A stretch of 64,000 nt of DNA from Hormiphora californensis (lineage: Eukaryota > Ctenophora > Tentaculata > Cydippida > Pleurobrachiidae): assembly GCA_020137815.1 (NCBI GenBank), contig CM035350.1:2927037-2991036 (forward strand). The letters are read 5' to 3'. A program made the position numbers and the translations under genes. Below, piece by piece: positions 26,755-39,051 of this stretch; the first letter of the stretch is position 1; each line of letters begins with the position of its first letter. The notes below the pieces were generated by a model. The model did no database searches and was not told the origin of the DNA. It worked only from the letters and a program-made list of their open reading frames with translations.

Positions 26755-29206
26755 GGAGGGAGAGAGAGAGAGAGAAAGAGCACTATTATATATCTAGCAG
26801 GGTCTAGAGGGGTGAGAAAGATTGGTTGAAATTGTCCTACTAACTACTTACAGCTGCTTCAGTTTTCCTTTTTAATGCGGCACACCCATAGGGGCAACTG
26901 AAAAAGTCTTTGTCCAGCCTCCTGCGTTTTCGAGGCAACACGGAGTTAAATTTCATGCCGATACGTCACCCTATAATTGTTACATAATGATTCCCAACGA
27001 AATATTTAGGACGCTATAGATAATGATTCAAAACTTTCTACTTTTGGAACATACGTATGGTATTGAATACTCAAGTACAAAATCCAAAAAAAAAGAGAAA
27101 TATCGAAGAAAGCCGATAACTGCATGGGAAATGTGTGTGGTAGCCGGTAAAAAATGGGTGCTATCACAACAAAGAGGGTAGTCGAGTGGGGAAAGAGGTG
27201 TTGATCGGTGAAATGTGACACTTTGGGAATAACGATGTCGTGAAAGAGAGTGAGATAAACAACTAAAATGTTAGGAACGCCATTTTTAACAGTAATATCA
27301 AAATTCAAATACGTGTTATTCTATAATCCTCCTTCACATTGGTTTCGCCATGCGGGGCCCGGTGAAACAGGGTCAGCAAGGCAATCAAATACAGGACCTA
27401 CGTAATGATTTGTTGTTATGTTCTAACCCTCCCTTTACATTTGGGCGCCCGAAACACAGTCTAGCCAGGCAAATGATTTGACTAGAAAAATTAATTTTTA
27501 CAAACTGTACATAAGAATAATAATTGGTGATGACATCCCCTTCGCGCGGCCCTAGTGGAGGGGTGACCGCGTCACCAAGAATAATAATAGTTAGTCGACT
27601 TTAAATTATGTCGCCCTTACCTAACATGACACCGAGAGGTGATATGAGCGGCTATTTCATCAAGACGGGATTCTAAATCAAAGTTTGGCATACTTGGTTT
27701 TACATATTTACTATTTTATGCATGATAGGTGATAGGTACTGGGCTATTTTATCATTGTATTATTAAATCTAGTATCAATATAAATCAATACATATCGCTT
27801 CTTGCAGTGGCTAAATCCGATAATAACTTACTAGGCTAAATTGGCCAGTCGCCAAAACACAATCAGCAGTAAAATGTCTGTACCCGAATAAATATCAGCA
27901 TGACACAGCACACCCAATTTCATATATCGTGCAGTTTTCATTTTCAATGTATGTTGAGTTTATTTTAATGTATACATTTTAGATTGAATAAATAAATAAA
28001 ACCAGCAGATTCTTGCCAAGCTACACTACCGTTCGCGCGCAGTTGAACAAAACAACAGTTTTCAGTATCAAAATGTGTCATTTGGTAAGCACTCTGGTCT
28101 TCGATATATTGGTAGAAATATGTAGCATATTAAATAATGCTATGAACGTATTCGGCACCGCCCTCCCGATTTTATTTATTCAATCTAATTTGTATACCTA
28201 CATTGAATCACAATCAACATACACATCGGGCAAAATCTGATGTTCAATAAATTCAGAACTCTCGATAGATATCTGATATGGCTATTTAGATTAAGATGAT
28301 TATAGTTATAACATAGTTGATATTTTAAGTATAAAAGTATAAAATGTATTAATTAGATCCCAATTTGAATGTCAGATCCTGGTCACAATATCGGGACGAC
28401 TCACGGCGGTCGGCGGAACTGAACTCTGAAGTACGCAAGACGCCCCTGAACGACAGTACTGTATTATGGATCAATGCAGCCTAAATCGGATTTAATACCA
28501 GTACAATTTTTGGTGTATTTCCGGCTTCCGCCTTCCGGGTCGTGAATCGTGGGCGGGCAAAGGCCTAAAGTTGCAGTTTTTGAAGAAAAAAAAAGGTTAA
28601 AAAAGAGACAAAAACATGCACTTTTTTACCATGCGACGTAAAAACTGTTAGAAAACAGCGATGCATATGTTTGTAGCGCGCGACATTTTCTAATTTAGCG
28701 TTGCAATTCAGTTTCGGATTGTGTGCGCGCACGTGCGTAGAGTCATCAAAAATACAAATCCGACTTTGCGGTTTCGGACCCAGGTTCACTCTGTGACCGA
28801 TCGTGGTGTGCGTTTATTATCTGAGACCCCGGTGTCGGATTGCTGTTTCTCTGGTTTTAAAAGAGGATAAGAAGAATTATCGAGACCATGAATTAATTTA
28901 TTATATGTTTTATAGTTTCAAGTTTACCCTGGTTTTAAAACCAGTGTGCCGTTTCACGTTTGTTTTACCTCTAACTTCAAACTTGAAGCCTCGTTATCCG
29001 AATTCCGTAAAAGAATTCGATTGATTCATATTTCGTATGATCCTAACTTCAAGTTCAAAATAGAACCCACTCGCTTCACTTCTGTTTTTGGTTGACGCTT
29101 GGCCATGCCCATGATCTAAAAGTCAGACAACGATTAGGTGTATTCTTTAGTACGTTATTTATCCCTCAATTTCACTGAACAGATCTGCACTCTGCTAGGT
29201 TGTTGT
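26170..29206. other. Intergenic with GA microsatellite (26636-26778)
   Basis: No gene supported. 26636-26778 is a GA-rich microsatellite. A piece around 27415-27445 (GTTATGTTCTAACCCTCCC) recurs inverted near 34437-34460, a dispersed repeat. Short ORFs up to 100 codons show no domain. Confidence 0.5.
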
Positions 29207-30245
29207 ATGGAAGAGGATATAGTTAAAGAGATATCATTTGGGGATTCCCCCATTTACAGAGATATTTCCTTATCGTCATCAAGCTCACATGATCCATCGG
29301 CAGAGTCCTTACCAAACCGCCGCGATTCAGACTTTGCAGTTGACCTAACCTGGGGAGAATGGATGCAGCAACTTCCTGGCTCTACAGGCAGGAAAATCAG
29401 AGAATTCCTTCTTATGCAATGGCGGTGGTCCAAAAACCTGTCGACCTACGCCCAACTCCCAGAATGGTTAAAAGACAATAAGTTTATCTTGTCAGGTCAC
29501 AGATTACCCATATACAGTTTCACGGGCTGTATGTTCAGCGTGTGCAGATGTCACTCTGAAACTGGGAATATTTGGACACATCTGCTAGGAAGTGTTGCTA
29601 CCATCTGTCTTGCTATCTACTGCTTTGCAACACGTCTCCACAAATCTCACTGGTCCGAGCAGCTCGTTTACGCAGTTTTCTTTGCCACTGCTACACTTTG
29701 TATGGGCTTCAGCTGCATCTTCCATACCCTTATCAACCACTCACCCAAAATGTTCAAGTTGTTTTCCCGTCTCGATTACACCGGCATCGCCTTGCTAGTG
29801 GTTGGGAGTAACGCCCCTTGGCTGTACTATACTCACTTCTGCAGACCCCTCGCATTTATTATCTACATATCGGGTAATGCCCTTGTGGGAACACTCGGGG
29901 TAATTGTTGCGCTCTGGGAAGAGTTTGATAAACCAAAATACCGGACATTTAGAGCTATCGTGTTTCTCACCATGGGTCTCACCGCTGTAATACCAGGTCT
30001 CCATTTCACCATCAAATGGGGCTGGAGTGCAGCTCTAGAGGAGGCCAGTGTGGGGATGGATGATACTGATGGGATTCTTTTACATATCCGGCACCCTTCT
30101 TTACATGGCACAAGTCCCAGAAAGATTCTTTCCGGGGAAGTGTGATATTTGGTTCCAGAGTCATCAGATCATGCACGTGTGCGTCTTTATAGCGGTAGTG
30201 ATTTGTTATCACGGTATCTCTCTCCTAGAGCATAGACACAGTTGA
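29207..30245 (+). CDS. Adiponectin receptor homologue (PAQR family), one frame break
   Basis: Seven-transmembrane PAQR protein closest in memory to ADIPOR1/2, which act as zinc-dependent ceramidases and adipokine receptors with an intracellular N-terminus. Start ATG at 29207. The N-terminus is acidic and serine-rich. Then come LPEWLKDNKFILSGHR, the HSETGNIWTHLLG signature ahead of TM1, FHTLINHS (zinc His), FSRLDYTGIALLVVGS (zinc-region Asp) and IPGLHF. The C-terminal block VPERFFPGKCDIW is followed by SHQIMH, which carries the two C-terminal zinc histidines. About 345 residues, near the family's usual 370-390. No intron interrupts the coding region. One extra base near 30054-30057 (GTGGGGATGG) shifts the frame between TM6 and TM7. 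Upstream reads in frame 2 and downstream in frame 3, and the whole span is 3n+1. Probably a sequencing insertion, otherwise a pseudogene. Confidence 0.85.
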
Positions 30246-30252
30246 AATAAAG
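30246..30252 (+). promoter_or_regulatory. Poly(A) signal AATAAA of the adiponectin receptor gene
   Basis: AATAAA begins about two bases after the stop codon. The 3' UTR would be very short unless a later site is used. Confidence 0.45.
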
Positions 30253-30439
30253 AATAACGGCACGTTATGTTCCCATAATCTACTGAATATTACTGGCCCC
30301 CTCGTAATTTAATTGTAAATAATAATAATAATGCAAAATGTAATTTTAACTGTAATTCATTCAATCAAACACTTTTCATGGCTTTGTTTTATTGTGAAAC
30401 CTGACATCCCCTGACTAATGGTGTGTGTCCCCCGCTCCT

Positions 30440-31145
30440 GACCAACCTCTTCCACCCGGACACAGACCACAGTGACACGTTACATCTACAGACTACAGAG
30501 CAAACGTTACATCTACAGAGCAAACGTTACATCTATAACAGAGCTGACTGTACAGATATACATGGCTCCTACACAAGTGTGCAGAGCTCCACTGTCGTAC
30601 CATGATAGTCGCCCTCCCGGCCCCCTTGCAGTAGTTTGGCCCCTGCAGTAGATTGATTTAGTTTGGCCCCTGTTGCAGCAGTAGTGTTATCACTGTCCTA
30701 TAAATACCAACTGGCAACAATCACCTGACACTCGAGAGAGAGGCGGGGCTCAGGTTGAGAGATAAAGAAATGCTGGAAAAATGTTCTAGAGTTACATGTG
30801 ATAACCCCCATCCTCCTTCTCTGTTACAGTCAGTTTCGTGCTTTATCAGAGTCGCGTGACATCAACATAGGGAAGTTGTCGTTGGTAATTTGCTATGGGT
30901 AGCTGGATATATTCAATCCGGAAAGCAAGAAGAAAAGTGATATTGATATGGGACAACAGCATCAATTTCTTACGAAGGAATCACACAGTACAGTCAAGAT
31001 ACGTCCCTAAATATAAATGAATCACATCGACTTCATACCACTACACAGATGCAACAAATAATAAACAGATACAAAGAACAGAGAACAGAACAAACAGAGA
31101 TACAAACAGAGATACAAACAGAGATACAAACAGAGAACAGATATA
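30440..31145. repeat. Small tandem repeats between two genes
   Basis: Two patches: a ~22-bp ACAGAGCAAACGTTACATCT repeat near 30490-30540, and a 12-bp AGATACAAACAG repeat near 31090-31140. The rest is non-coding. Confidence 0.6.
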
Positions 31146-31221
31146 TACAAAATCCTGTTGAAAATCAGAGACACTTCTATTTTCTAACCAGATCCCTCCC
31201 TATCTCTGCCTATCAGAAGGT

Positions 31222-33371
31222 ATGACATGGCAACAGAACCCGATCGAGTTGGTCGCCTTCGCTGGCCTTTACCTCAGCGGATTCGCCCTCATTAAATATG
31301 CTCGCCGGTAAGTTTAACTCTACACTCTAGTAGACAATGCTGTAGTTTAAAGCAGGTACATTCCAGAGGCAGACCATGCATGTTGAAACTGTGTGTTATT
31401 TATTACACTGAGATCTGATCAGAATTAAAACTGTGTGTGTTTAACATACTTGACCACATCATCAGGGGCTGTAAACCGATGAAACTGCGTAACGTTAAGT
31501 TGGTCTACAACGCCATCATGAGTTTCTTCTCCCTCTACATCTTCTGGGGGGTTGCCGTGGTTCTGGCGAAGAACGTGGATGATTCTGGGGCTAGGGCTGT
31601 GTTTGTGTGTGATGACAAGCAGAAGGGGTATAACGGTTTGGAATGGTACTTCCAACTCTTTTACTACAGCAAGGTATAATAGAAAGTGAATTGTATTACA
31701 AACCAAACAATGTACTTTATAGATTGTTCATCTTTTCTCATTTTGTTCCAATCCTTCTCTGGTCCATTTTTAAAGTGTATTACATGCAACCAAGTCACAT
31801 GATTGGCTACCTTCTAACTCTTCATATTTGATAGTTCTAGATAGTTCTAGAAAGTTCTAGATCCCACACACGAGAGATAGATTTTAAACAACAATTATTT
31901 CAGTTCGTTGAGTTCGCGGACACGTTCTTCCTGGTTATGGCTGGGTCTGCGGAACCAAGCCTGAAGATGGGCCTCCACCTTATACCACCACTTCATTACC
32001 CCCTCCATCGTGTATGCCACCTGGTTCTACCCATGTACCGGGGGCTGGGTCGGTCCCCTCACCAACTCTATCGTTCACGTCATCATGTAAGTGTAGAGTT
32101 TGGTTACGAAGTCACCCTGCATTAACTCTCACAGGGGCCTTTGCGTTTCATTACCAAGTGTAGAGTGCAGATCTATGACGTATCTAATGTACTCTTTCTA
32201 TCGGCCTCTCTTTCTCTGTCGTTCATTGGATCTGAGCTGCAATTCTATCTATCTTTCTACCTTGCTCTCCCTCTATCTCTCTCTACCCCTCTCTTCTACC
32301 CATCTCTACCTAATTTATCTATCCCTATTCCCTCTTTCCCTCACTGACCTTTATTGGTTCTTTGTATGAGGCACATATTGTGAAGTACAGAAGTATTTCC
32401 TAGAAACACACAATAAGTTCTGGAACCTCCCTTTTGTGTTCTCTATTGGCTGAATACCATGCTACCCCCACATTTCCTAACTCTTTTCAACCAACTCCAC
32501 CACCAGTCCACCACCCCCAGGTACGCTTACTATGGACTGTCCGTGATCTTCCCGTGTATTAAAAAGTACGGCAACCTGGTCACCTACGTGCAACTGACAC
32601 AATTCATGAGTGTCATGATCTACCATATTGTGAGTAGGGGATGTGAGTAGCTGAGACATTGTAGGAAGAAGAAATGGGATGGGAGGTTGAAATAGTGGGA
32701 AGAGAAGGGCATGAAAACTGAAAAGGGAAGGTGAAGATGTACACGCTCTGTCTGGCAGGCGAATACACACTGTGTAACAGCTGGGGTTGATTGGTCAATT
32801 AATCAGTTCAGAGGTAGTGAATGTGAAGATAGTGAATGTGAGGATAGAGAGAGAGAGAGAGAGAGAAGGGGAGAAAAAAAGAGGAGGGATGGTCTAATTT
32901 GACGGGACGACAGATGGTGCAAAATTGGGGACAGATATAATGTAAAAGTTCATTATCCCCCCCCCCCTTTCTAACAGGTGTTAGTGATTCCCAATTCCTT
33001 CTCATGTAACTGCAATATGGCTCAGTTGTACTTTCAACTTCTCTCAGTACATCATCTTCTTTATGCTCTTCATGTTCTTTCCTCACCAAGTAAGTGATTC
33101 TTAAATAAAAAATAAACATCATTTGTTCCAGTCTTTTCAATATCTTTTACCTTACTTTCTTTAATTAAGCTCATATATTTCAAGAAACTTTTGATTAAGA
33201 ATCTTATTTATAATGATTTAGTTGGTAATATCCAGTTGTTTTTTGACACTGATTAGACAAGCAATGACATCCGCCTTACAATCCCTGCTTCACACTTCCG
33301 ATATTTTAATATCCAATTATCCCTTTTGCAGAAAGAACGCTGCGGTAAATGGAGCCAAGAAGAAAGAATAA
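31222..33371 (+). CDS. ELOVL very-long-chain fatty acid elongase, six exons, frame breaks
   Basis: Condensing enzyme of ER fatty-acid elongation (malonyl-CoA plus acyl-CoA). Exons 31222-31307, 31466-31673, 31904-32086, 32521-32629, 32978-33089 and 33332-33371. Family motifs appear in order: LRNVKLVYN, WYFQLFYYSKFVEFADTFF, the LHxYHH histidine box, NSIVHVIMYAYYGLS, TYVQLTQF, and a lysine-rich tail ending KKKE, an ER-retrieval type. About 244 residues, somewhat short (usual 260-300), so an upstream exon may be missed. Exon 3 is 183 bases where splice phases require 182; the extra base falls inside the histidine box (CTCCACCTTATACCACCAC). Exon 5 is one base too long at TACTTTCAAC, before NFSQYIIFFMLF. 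Exon 6 probably also has one extra A at its start. Intron signals are intact, so I favour assembly insertions over a pseudogene. Confidence 0.85.
32098..32162. mobile_element. Short MITE-like element in ELOVL intron 3
   Basis: GTTTGGTTACGAAGTCACCC at the left and an inverted TTTCATTACCAAG at the right, as in the element at 43424. The following 32200-32340 is a CT-rich low-complexity stretch. Confidence 0.45.
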
Positions 33372-33897
33372 GGTTACCGACATGCGGTCCCTTCTGCAAA
33401 CCCTTCCTCATACACACATTTAGCACAGGAAAGGACCGCTTAGTTCTACCCAGTTGAACACCGTTTATACTTTATCATTATAATACAGGGAACATTCAGT
33501 TTGTATACGCATATTATAGAACACATGATGGGGGATTTATTAACTGTAAAGTGGGTTTCTGATATTGATGTTGTTGTCGTTTTTACATTATTGTGTTGTT
33601 GTTGAATATAGATTACCAAACAAACAAAAACCAGCGTGTTTTCTATTTAATAACCGGACCCGCAATATTATAGTTGAACTTTTTCTATTTTTGAATACAC
33701 ATAGTTTTTGGCAGAATATTATGGTGTAATCACAGACGAGCTTACACAATTTTAGATATAGAATTGGCCCATCACTCATCAGCTTAGCTTACCCAATCAA
33801 TGTCTGCTTACACCGAGCTATTGGCGTTTATCAACTTAGCCAAAACTACACGGGGCAATTCCATAATGCTTGCACTTTCTCTCTCTCTCTCTCTCTC

Positions 33898-33977
<80 letters not shown>

Positions 33978-33982
33978 TCATA

Positions 33983-34058
<76 letters not shown>

Positions 34059-34842
34059 CTACCCTCCAGTCCCTGCACCCTACATTTCCTTCTTGCAATG
34101 ATAACACTGTGAAGGTACACAGTGCTGTGATACAGCAGCTCCATTCAACTGGCAGAACGTTTCTCTCTCCTCAACAAACAGTTGACCGCAATAGTGTGTT
34201 GCGGCCCTGTTGCGGAGACCGTGGATCTAAAAGGGTGGGGTAGAGTTACAATTTTAATACTCGTCAAACTGGCACGCGAGGTAGTTACTTTTAGAATGGG
34301 GAGAGAAATTTTAACGGCCGCTGGTGTGTGCGGCGTCAAAATATAAATTTTGATTTTGACGTTGGTGTGTGCTGACCCTTATTTAAATTGCCAAGTTAGA
34401 CTGCCTTTCGCGAGCTCCGCTTACAAATGTAAAGTGAGGGTTAGAACATAACAACATTTAAATTGGTTAGGCCAAGGTGATTGTGAACTCGAATGCTCTG
34501 TCGGTTTGTTATTCTAAGAAATGTTAGGTAAAATGTCCTATCGTCCCGCTAATATTGCCTATCTTTCCGTGGTGGTCTCCCCCAGCGCCCCAGCAGAAGA
34601 ACTTCAAGGGCCATTTTCGAGCTTCTTCCAAGAACTACTTGATGTAACGCGCGGTGTCACAGCGGTGAGAGGCTTTGCGCAGAACGCGCGGTAAACAGGT
34701 GTGCATATGTTTCTTCAGCCAGGATTACGTAACGCGCCATCTTTTGTAAAGTAACGTACTTGTAGCCGCCGCGCTATTTAATTTACTCAAGTTGCACATA
34801 AAAAATAATAAAATAAAATGCGTGACGACCGGCGTGCAGATA
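33372..34842. other. Intergenic, with CT microsatellite 33878-34056
   Basis: No gene seen. A long CT dinucleotide microsatellite with occasional A or G interruptions occupies 33878-34056. Confidence 0.55.
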
Positions 34843-34994
34843 TAGTCCATTTTTTTTCAACTGTTCACCCCCCAAAGTCGTGCGCGGAATTGTTTTGCGC
34901 GTCTATCACATGTTAACGTGTAGCGCGCGCAGCGTAAATTAAAATATCGCACGCGCACGAGTTGAGGGGTGAACAGTTGAATAAAAATGGACTT
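34843..34994. mobile_element. MITE, ~150 bp
   Basis: The left end AGTCCATTTTTTTTCAACTG and TTCACCCC are matched by an inverted right end (GGGGTGAACAGTTGA then AAAAATGGACT). The interior is rich in GCGC. No coding potential. Confidence 0.7.
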
Positions 34995-35071
34995 TATCTT
35001 GATTGGCATGCGCTGCAGACCCCAAGTGCGCGCGTTTTCCACGGCTTCTAGGGCCTGTAGCATAGGCCAAA

Positions 35072-35296
35072 TAGGGATCCCTAATAAAGTTGTGACTTGT
35101 CACTGTAGTCTTGCGGAGGCGCGGTTGTGACTTGTCACCGCGTGTGCGCGTACCAAAACGCACGTGGTTCCCACTGCGCGTAGCTGCGGCGCGGCGTAAA
35201 CCATGCGGTGACAAGTTACAATCGCGCATTTTGAAGCCGCGCCGCCACGGGAACCACATGTTTGGTGACAAGTCACAACTTTATTAGGGATCCCTA
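35072..35296. mobile_element. MITE with TAGGGATCCCTA ends
   Basis: Begins TAGGGATCCCTAATAAAGTT and ends with its reverse complement. GTGACTTGTCAC follows inside the left end and is mirrored on the right. Shares ends with the nested element at 16766-17062, while the interiors differ. Confidence 0.75.
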
Positions 35297-36108
35297 TATC
35301 TTGACAGGACTTGATATGAAGACGCAGCGGGCAATGGAGCTATGCTCCGAACCTGGTGCTTCTAGTTGGCTAACTGCTCGACCGCTACAGAAACTCGGTC
35401 ATGAGCTCAACCAGCTTGAGTTTGTCGATGCCATTCGGCTCAGATACTGTTTCCACTTCCCGGACCTGATCGGGAAATGCGGCTGTGGGGCACAAAACAG
35501 CAGTGACCACGCCTTGATCTGCAAGGTTGGAGGCTTTGACATGTGGAGACACGACCACCTTCGGGATACCCTGGCCGATATTCTCCGGTACGCGGGATTT
35601 AAACCCGTTAACACTGAACAGCCAATGTTGCCCTGTGATGGATTCAACTTGCCAATCAGTGCAAATACCAAAGCTGAACTCTGAAGCACGAATGGACATT
35701 GTCTGTCGTGGCTTGTGGTCTGACATGCAGGCCAGTTTCATGGATGTACGGGTTTTCCATCCAAACGCCCCATCCTATCTGAAGGTGCCCATCTCCAACC
35801 TGTATAAACAGCACCAAAATCAAAAGAAACTGGCATACATGCGAAGGGTACAAGAAGTGGAGCAGGGTTCATTCACCCCTCTTGTATTCTCCACATCGGG
35901 AGGTTTTGCTGCAGAGGTTGGGAAGGTTTTGGACAAAGCGGCCAGCAAGATTTGTCAGAAACACAAGGAGTGTTACGCTGAAACAGTGTCCTTCATCCGA
36001 GAAAAGACACGATTCAGTTTGCTAAGATCAACACTTGTTGCGCTTCGGGGCACTAAGAGAAGGGTTGTCCGAGTCAGTGTGGAAGATGTAGATTTTCGAG
36101 ATAAGTGA
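35297..36108 (+). pseudogene. C-terminal fragment of a retroelement polyprotein, nuclease-like
   Basis: Two overlapping frames (to 35684, then to 36108) encode one continuous protein tail with a single extra base near 35670-35690. The first half has a Cys-x-Cys-His-type block (KCGCGAQNSSDHALICKVGG) followed by WRHDHLRDTLADILRYAG. The second half has ARMDIVCRGLW then FMDVRVFHPNAPSYL, and GSFTPLVFSTSGGFAAEVGK. I recall this combination from repeat-derived proteins common in cnidarian and sponge genomes. The spacing of Asp residues (RMD...FMDVRV) resembles a PD-(D/E)XK nuclease core. The 5' part and RT domain are absent, and a MITE abuts the left edge. Dead copy. Confidence 0.65.
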
Positions 36109-36391
36109 GCAGAGAGAGGGAGAATGAGAGTATGTGTGCGTAATTTATTATAAGTTTCTGACTGTCATCTCGTCAAACCGGTTTTTAGTGGGTTGTGTAA
36201 GAAAAGTTTTTAAAAAACGAAGTTTAAAACGAATTTTATTTTTTAGTTTTTAAAAAGCGAAAAAACTCCGGGTCGCGTAATGAAAAGCGCTGCCTTATCT
36301 CGCCAGTAGCGTTTGCTAAGGTCGCGTCGCGTATGCATTCTGAACCAGATTTCAGAGATCTGTATTTCAGGATTCTAGAGATTTCAAACAT

Positions 36392-38787
36392 ATGACAGAG
36401 CCTCCCCCGAAACGGCCTTGTAGAGGCATCGAAAAAGCTTGTCAAGAACTTTCAGACCTACTTGATAAAGATGAACCAAGAAACTCGATTGTCGTAGACA
36501 ATCTGTTACAAGTGGTACTGGAGGAGTGCAAGAATGGTGAAATTAGTGCAGAGACTAGACAGATATTCATTTCTTGGGATTTAAAAGGCTCACTCTTTCT
36601 TGTGATCTACGATACTGTGAACAATATACCTCCCATCCTTGCCGAAACTGTTCTGTCCATCCTCAACACGAGTTGCGACAACGATGCACTTTTTCAAGCG
36701 GTTGTTGTGCCCTGAATTGTTCAGACAATTCGCTTTCATATTCTTGCAGGAACCTGAAGTATTTGTACAGATGTCTTCGAATCCTCAACAAAGCCACAGC
36801 GATGTCATACAGGGTTCCTGTAGAGGCAATAGACATTATTTTGGTCGTAGACTACCTTCAAAAACAGGTGATATCAGACCCAGACAAGCCTTTGAACCGA
36901 GATGATGACAAGATCCTTGAAGCGCTCACCACTTTAATAACTAACAATAAGATTTTACTTCGCAGCCTCGGCAACAGTAGCCAGGTAGTTACAGAGGTGG
37001 TGAAACTGTTTATCGCTGTTTCTGTAGCTACTAAAGACGATTATTTGGTGTGCCGACTGACACAAGAGGTAGTCGATGTTGGGCTAGAGGATCCTTTCCG
37101 TTTGTCACCCGCCAGACTATCAGTTCTGTTGACGCAATTAATTGAACAGATCTGTATTCACTTTCCGGAGACACTGCCTCGATTATACCAATGCGTCCGC
37201 ACCTGTGTGTATTTAGCTAGGATAGCAGAGAAGCCCAGGCATACATTTTTCTCCAGGGTACTTTTGATTGGATCACTTGAGGATTGTCACGAGGTATACA
37301 AAATGTTATTTCGGCTGACCTGGCAATATCCACCATATTTTCTTCCGTTTCACGTCGGCGATCTTCATCAAGGGATATGTCATTTTGTCTCTGCCGTTCG
37401 GTACCCTGTCCGTGACTGGATAAGTACCTCAGGGAATTTCTTTTCCCTTTTTTACCATTTTGGAGTGGTAAAAGACACTAAAGACAAAGTTCTCTTTGAT
37501 GCTATCTTGAATTTTCTGAAAATCTTGCTGGGAATGGATCATGATAAATCATTGAAACCGACCATAATGGGGGCATTTCATCGCATCTTCAATGTCGCTG
37601 CTTTGCTATATGAAGTGGACGTATCGGAGGAGAACATCGTCCTTGTTTTGGACCTTCATACCAAATACGGTAACGTAAAAATGACCTCGTTCCTGGCCAT
37701 GCTCGCTAGAAGGCCAAATGCATACATGATGCTCCTCCAAATATCCTTCCATTGGCTTATTTTAACCTATCCCAAGTTCCGGAGTATAGGACATGAAGAA
37801 CTCTTTACATATAACAACCGTCGCAAATACGCAAACATCATCCAAGCAGTGACAGAGAGCAAAAAATACTTTGAAGATCATGAGTCCTTGATAGGGTTAC
37901 TGGCAGACCTTCGACAAACTTCTCCTGGGACCTACCTGATTACACTGTCGGACTTTTTCTTATCCCAGATAGGTGAAAATAGGTCAGATAAAATTATAAG
38001 GGATGTCTGTGAAAGTGTCGTGCTAGTGGAAGATGATCCAAAAGATTTGCTACTTCGCCTTTTCTTCTCTATTATTCGGTACTTTCAAGGTTGCGTCTCG
38101 GATTTTCAAGAACCATTATCTGGAAAACTTTCCTCTAAGGGACTGAGACTAAGCAAAGAAAGAGGCGCCAGCTGCAGGGTTTTACTAAAGACAGATCCAA
38201 CTTCACAACACCGCTGGGCGCCATCAACGGGGTTTACAAAATGTAAAAACCAGCCAATCACCATCCTAGGAGCTGAGAATTCAGAGGGAGTTATTGTCAA
38301 TGATAAAGACTTGTCATCGCTAATTTTAAACGAAATGTTTGAATCAGATTTCAAGGAAAGCTTAACTCGAACCATCAGGATTCCTTCAGCACCTCAACGT
38401 GTCCTCGATGCTCTTCAGCTGATTTTAACGAAAGGGAGCATCATAGGGTTGGATAACCACGTCACCATGTATGATGTTTGGGAGTGGTTGTTGCCATGGG
38501 CGACCATGTTTAAAGTTGATGGAGTGTTCAGCTACCTTGTGGGTTTTATGAAGGGACCCCACCAACACTCCATCCCAGATGAGTGGATGGTGGAGTTTGC
38601 AGTACGGAGCAAGCACCCTGCCTGGTTGCTATTGGTTACCCAGAGATTCCTGGTGGTGGAAAATGTGGACCTCCACCCTCGAGAGTTGGTATTTGCCATA
38701 CGTGAGTTGCTAAACCTGGTTACTGATGATGAGAACTATCTCGTTAACATTATCAGGCATTATTCTAACCCTCAATTAACCTGGTAA
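36392..38787 (+). CDS. BTB/POZ protein with long N-terminal helical region, copy 1, two frame breaks
   Basis: Tandem paralogue of 39052-41370, about 797 residues. It starts MTEPPPKRPCRGIEKACQEL, as copy 2 does. The N-terminal ~600 residues are Leu-rich, predicted helical, and resemble ARM/HEAT-like repeats without a firm match. The C-terminal part has a BTB/POZ pattern (LNEMFESDFKES, then IPSAPQRVLDALQLIL, then YDVWEWLLPWATMFKVDGV) followed by a BACK-like helical stretch. BTB proteins often dimerise or bind Cullin-3; here that is inference. Comparison with copy 2 shows the frame shifting twice, near 36707 (VVV to CPELFRQ) and near 36751 (LQEPE to KYLYRCLRIL). Each shift implies one extra base. 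A mini-intron ending at the TTCTTGCAG at 36749 does not fix the phase. The rest of the gene is open, so sequencing insertions are likely. Confidence 0.7.
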
Positions 38788-39051
38788 GTTACAATTCTGT
38801 AGTTTCCAGAATAAAACAGTTTTTTATTTATTAGTTTTGTTGAAGTTTTATACAATTTGCGTTAATTTATTGTTTTTAATTGAATGGACAGCGTTTATAA
38901 AATCAAATTATTTATATTTCTTACTAACTTGTTTGTAAACTATATTTATTTGATACGTTTCAAGTTTCAACGAGTCTAGTCAGCACACAGTTTCTTAGTA
39001 ACAACATGCTAACTCACCCTTCCCTCTATTTTCTAGGACAGCTATGAATTC

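Noticed and set aside
36701-36749. Possible mini-intron in BTB copy 1 ending at TTCTTGCAG
   Set aside because: The candidate lengths (43, 46 or 49 bases) shift the frame by one where two are needed, and the removed segment aligns as protein with the paralogue.
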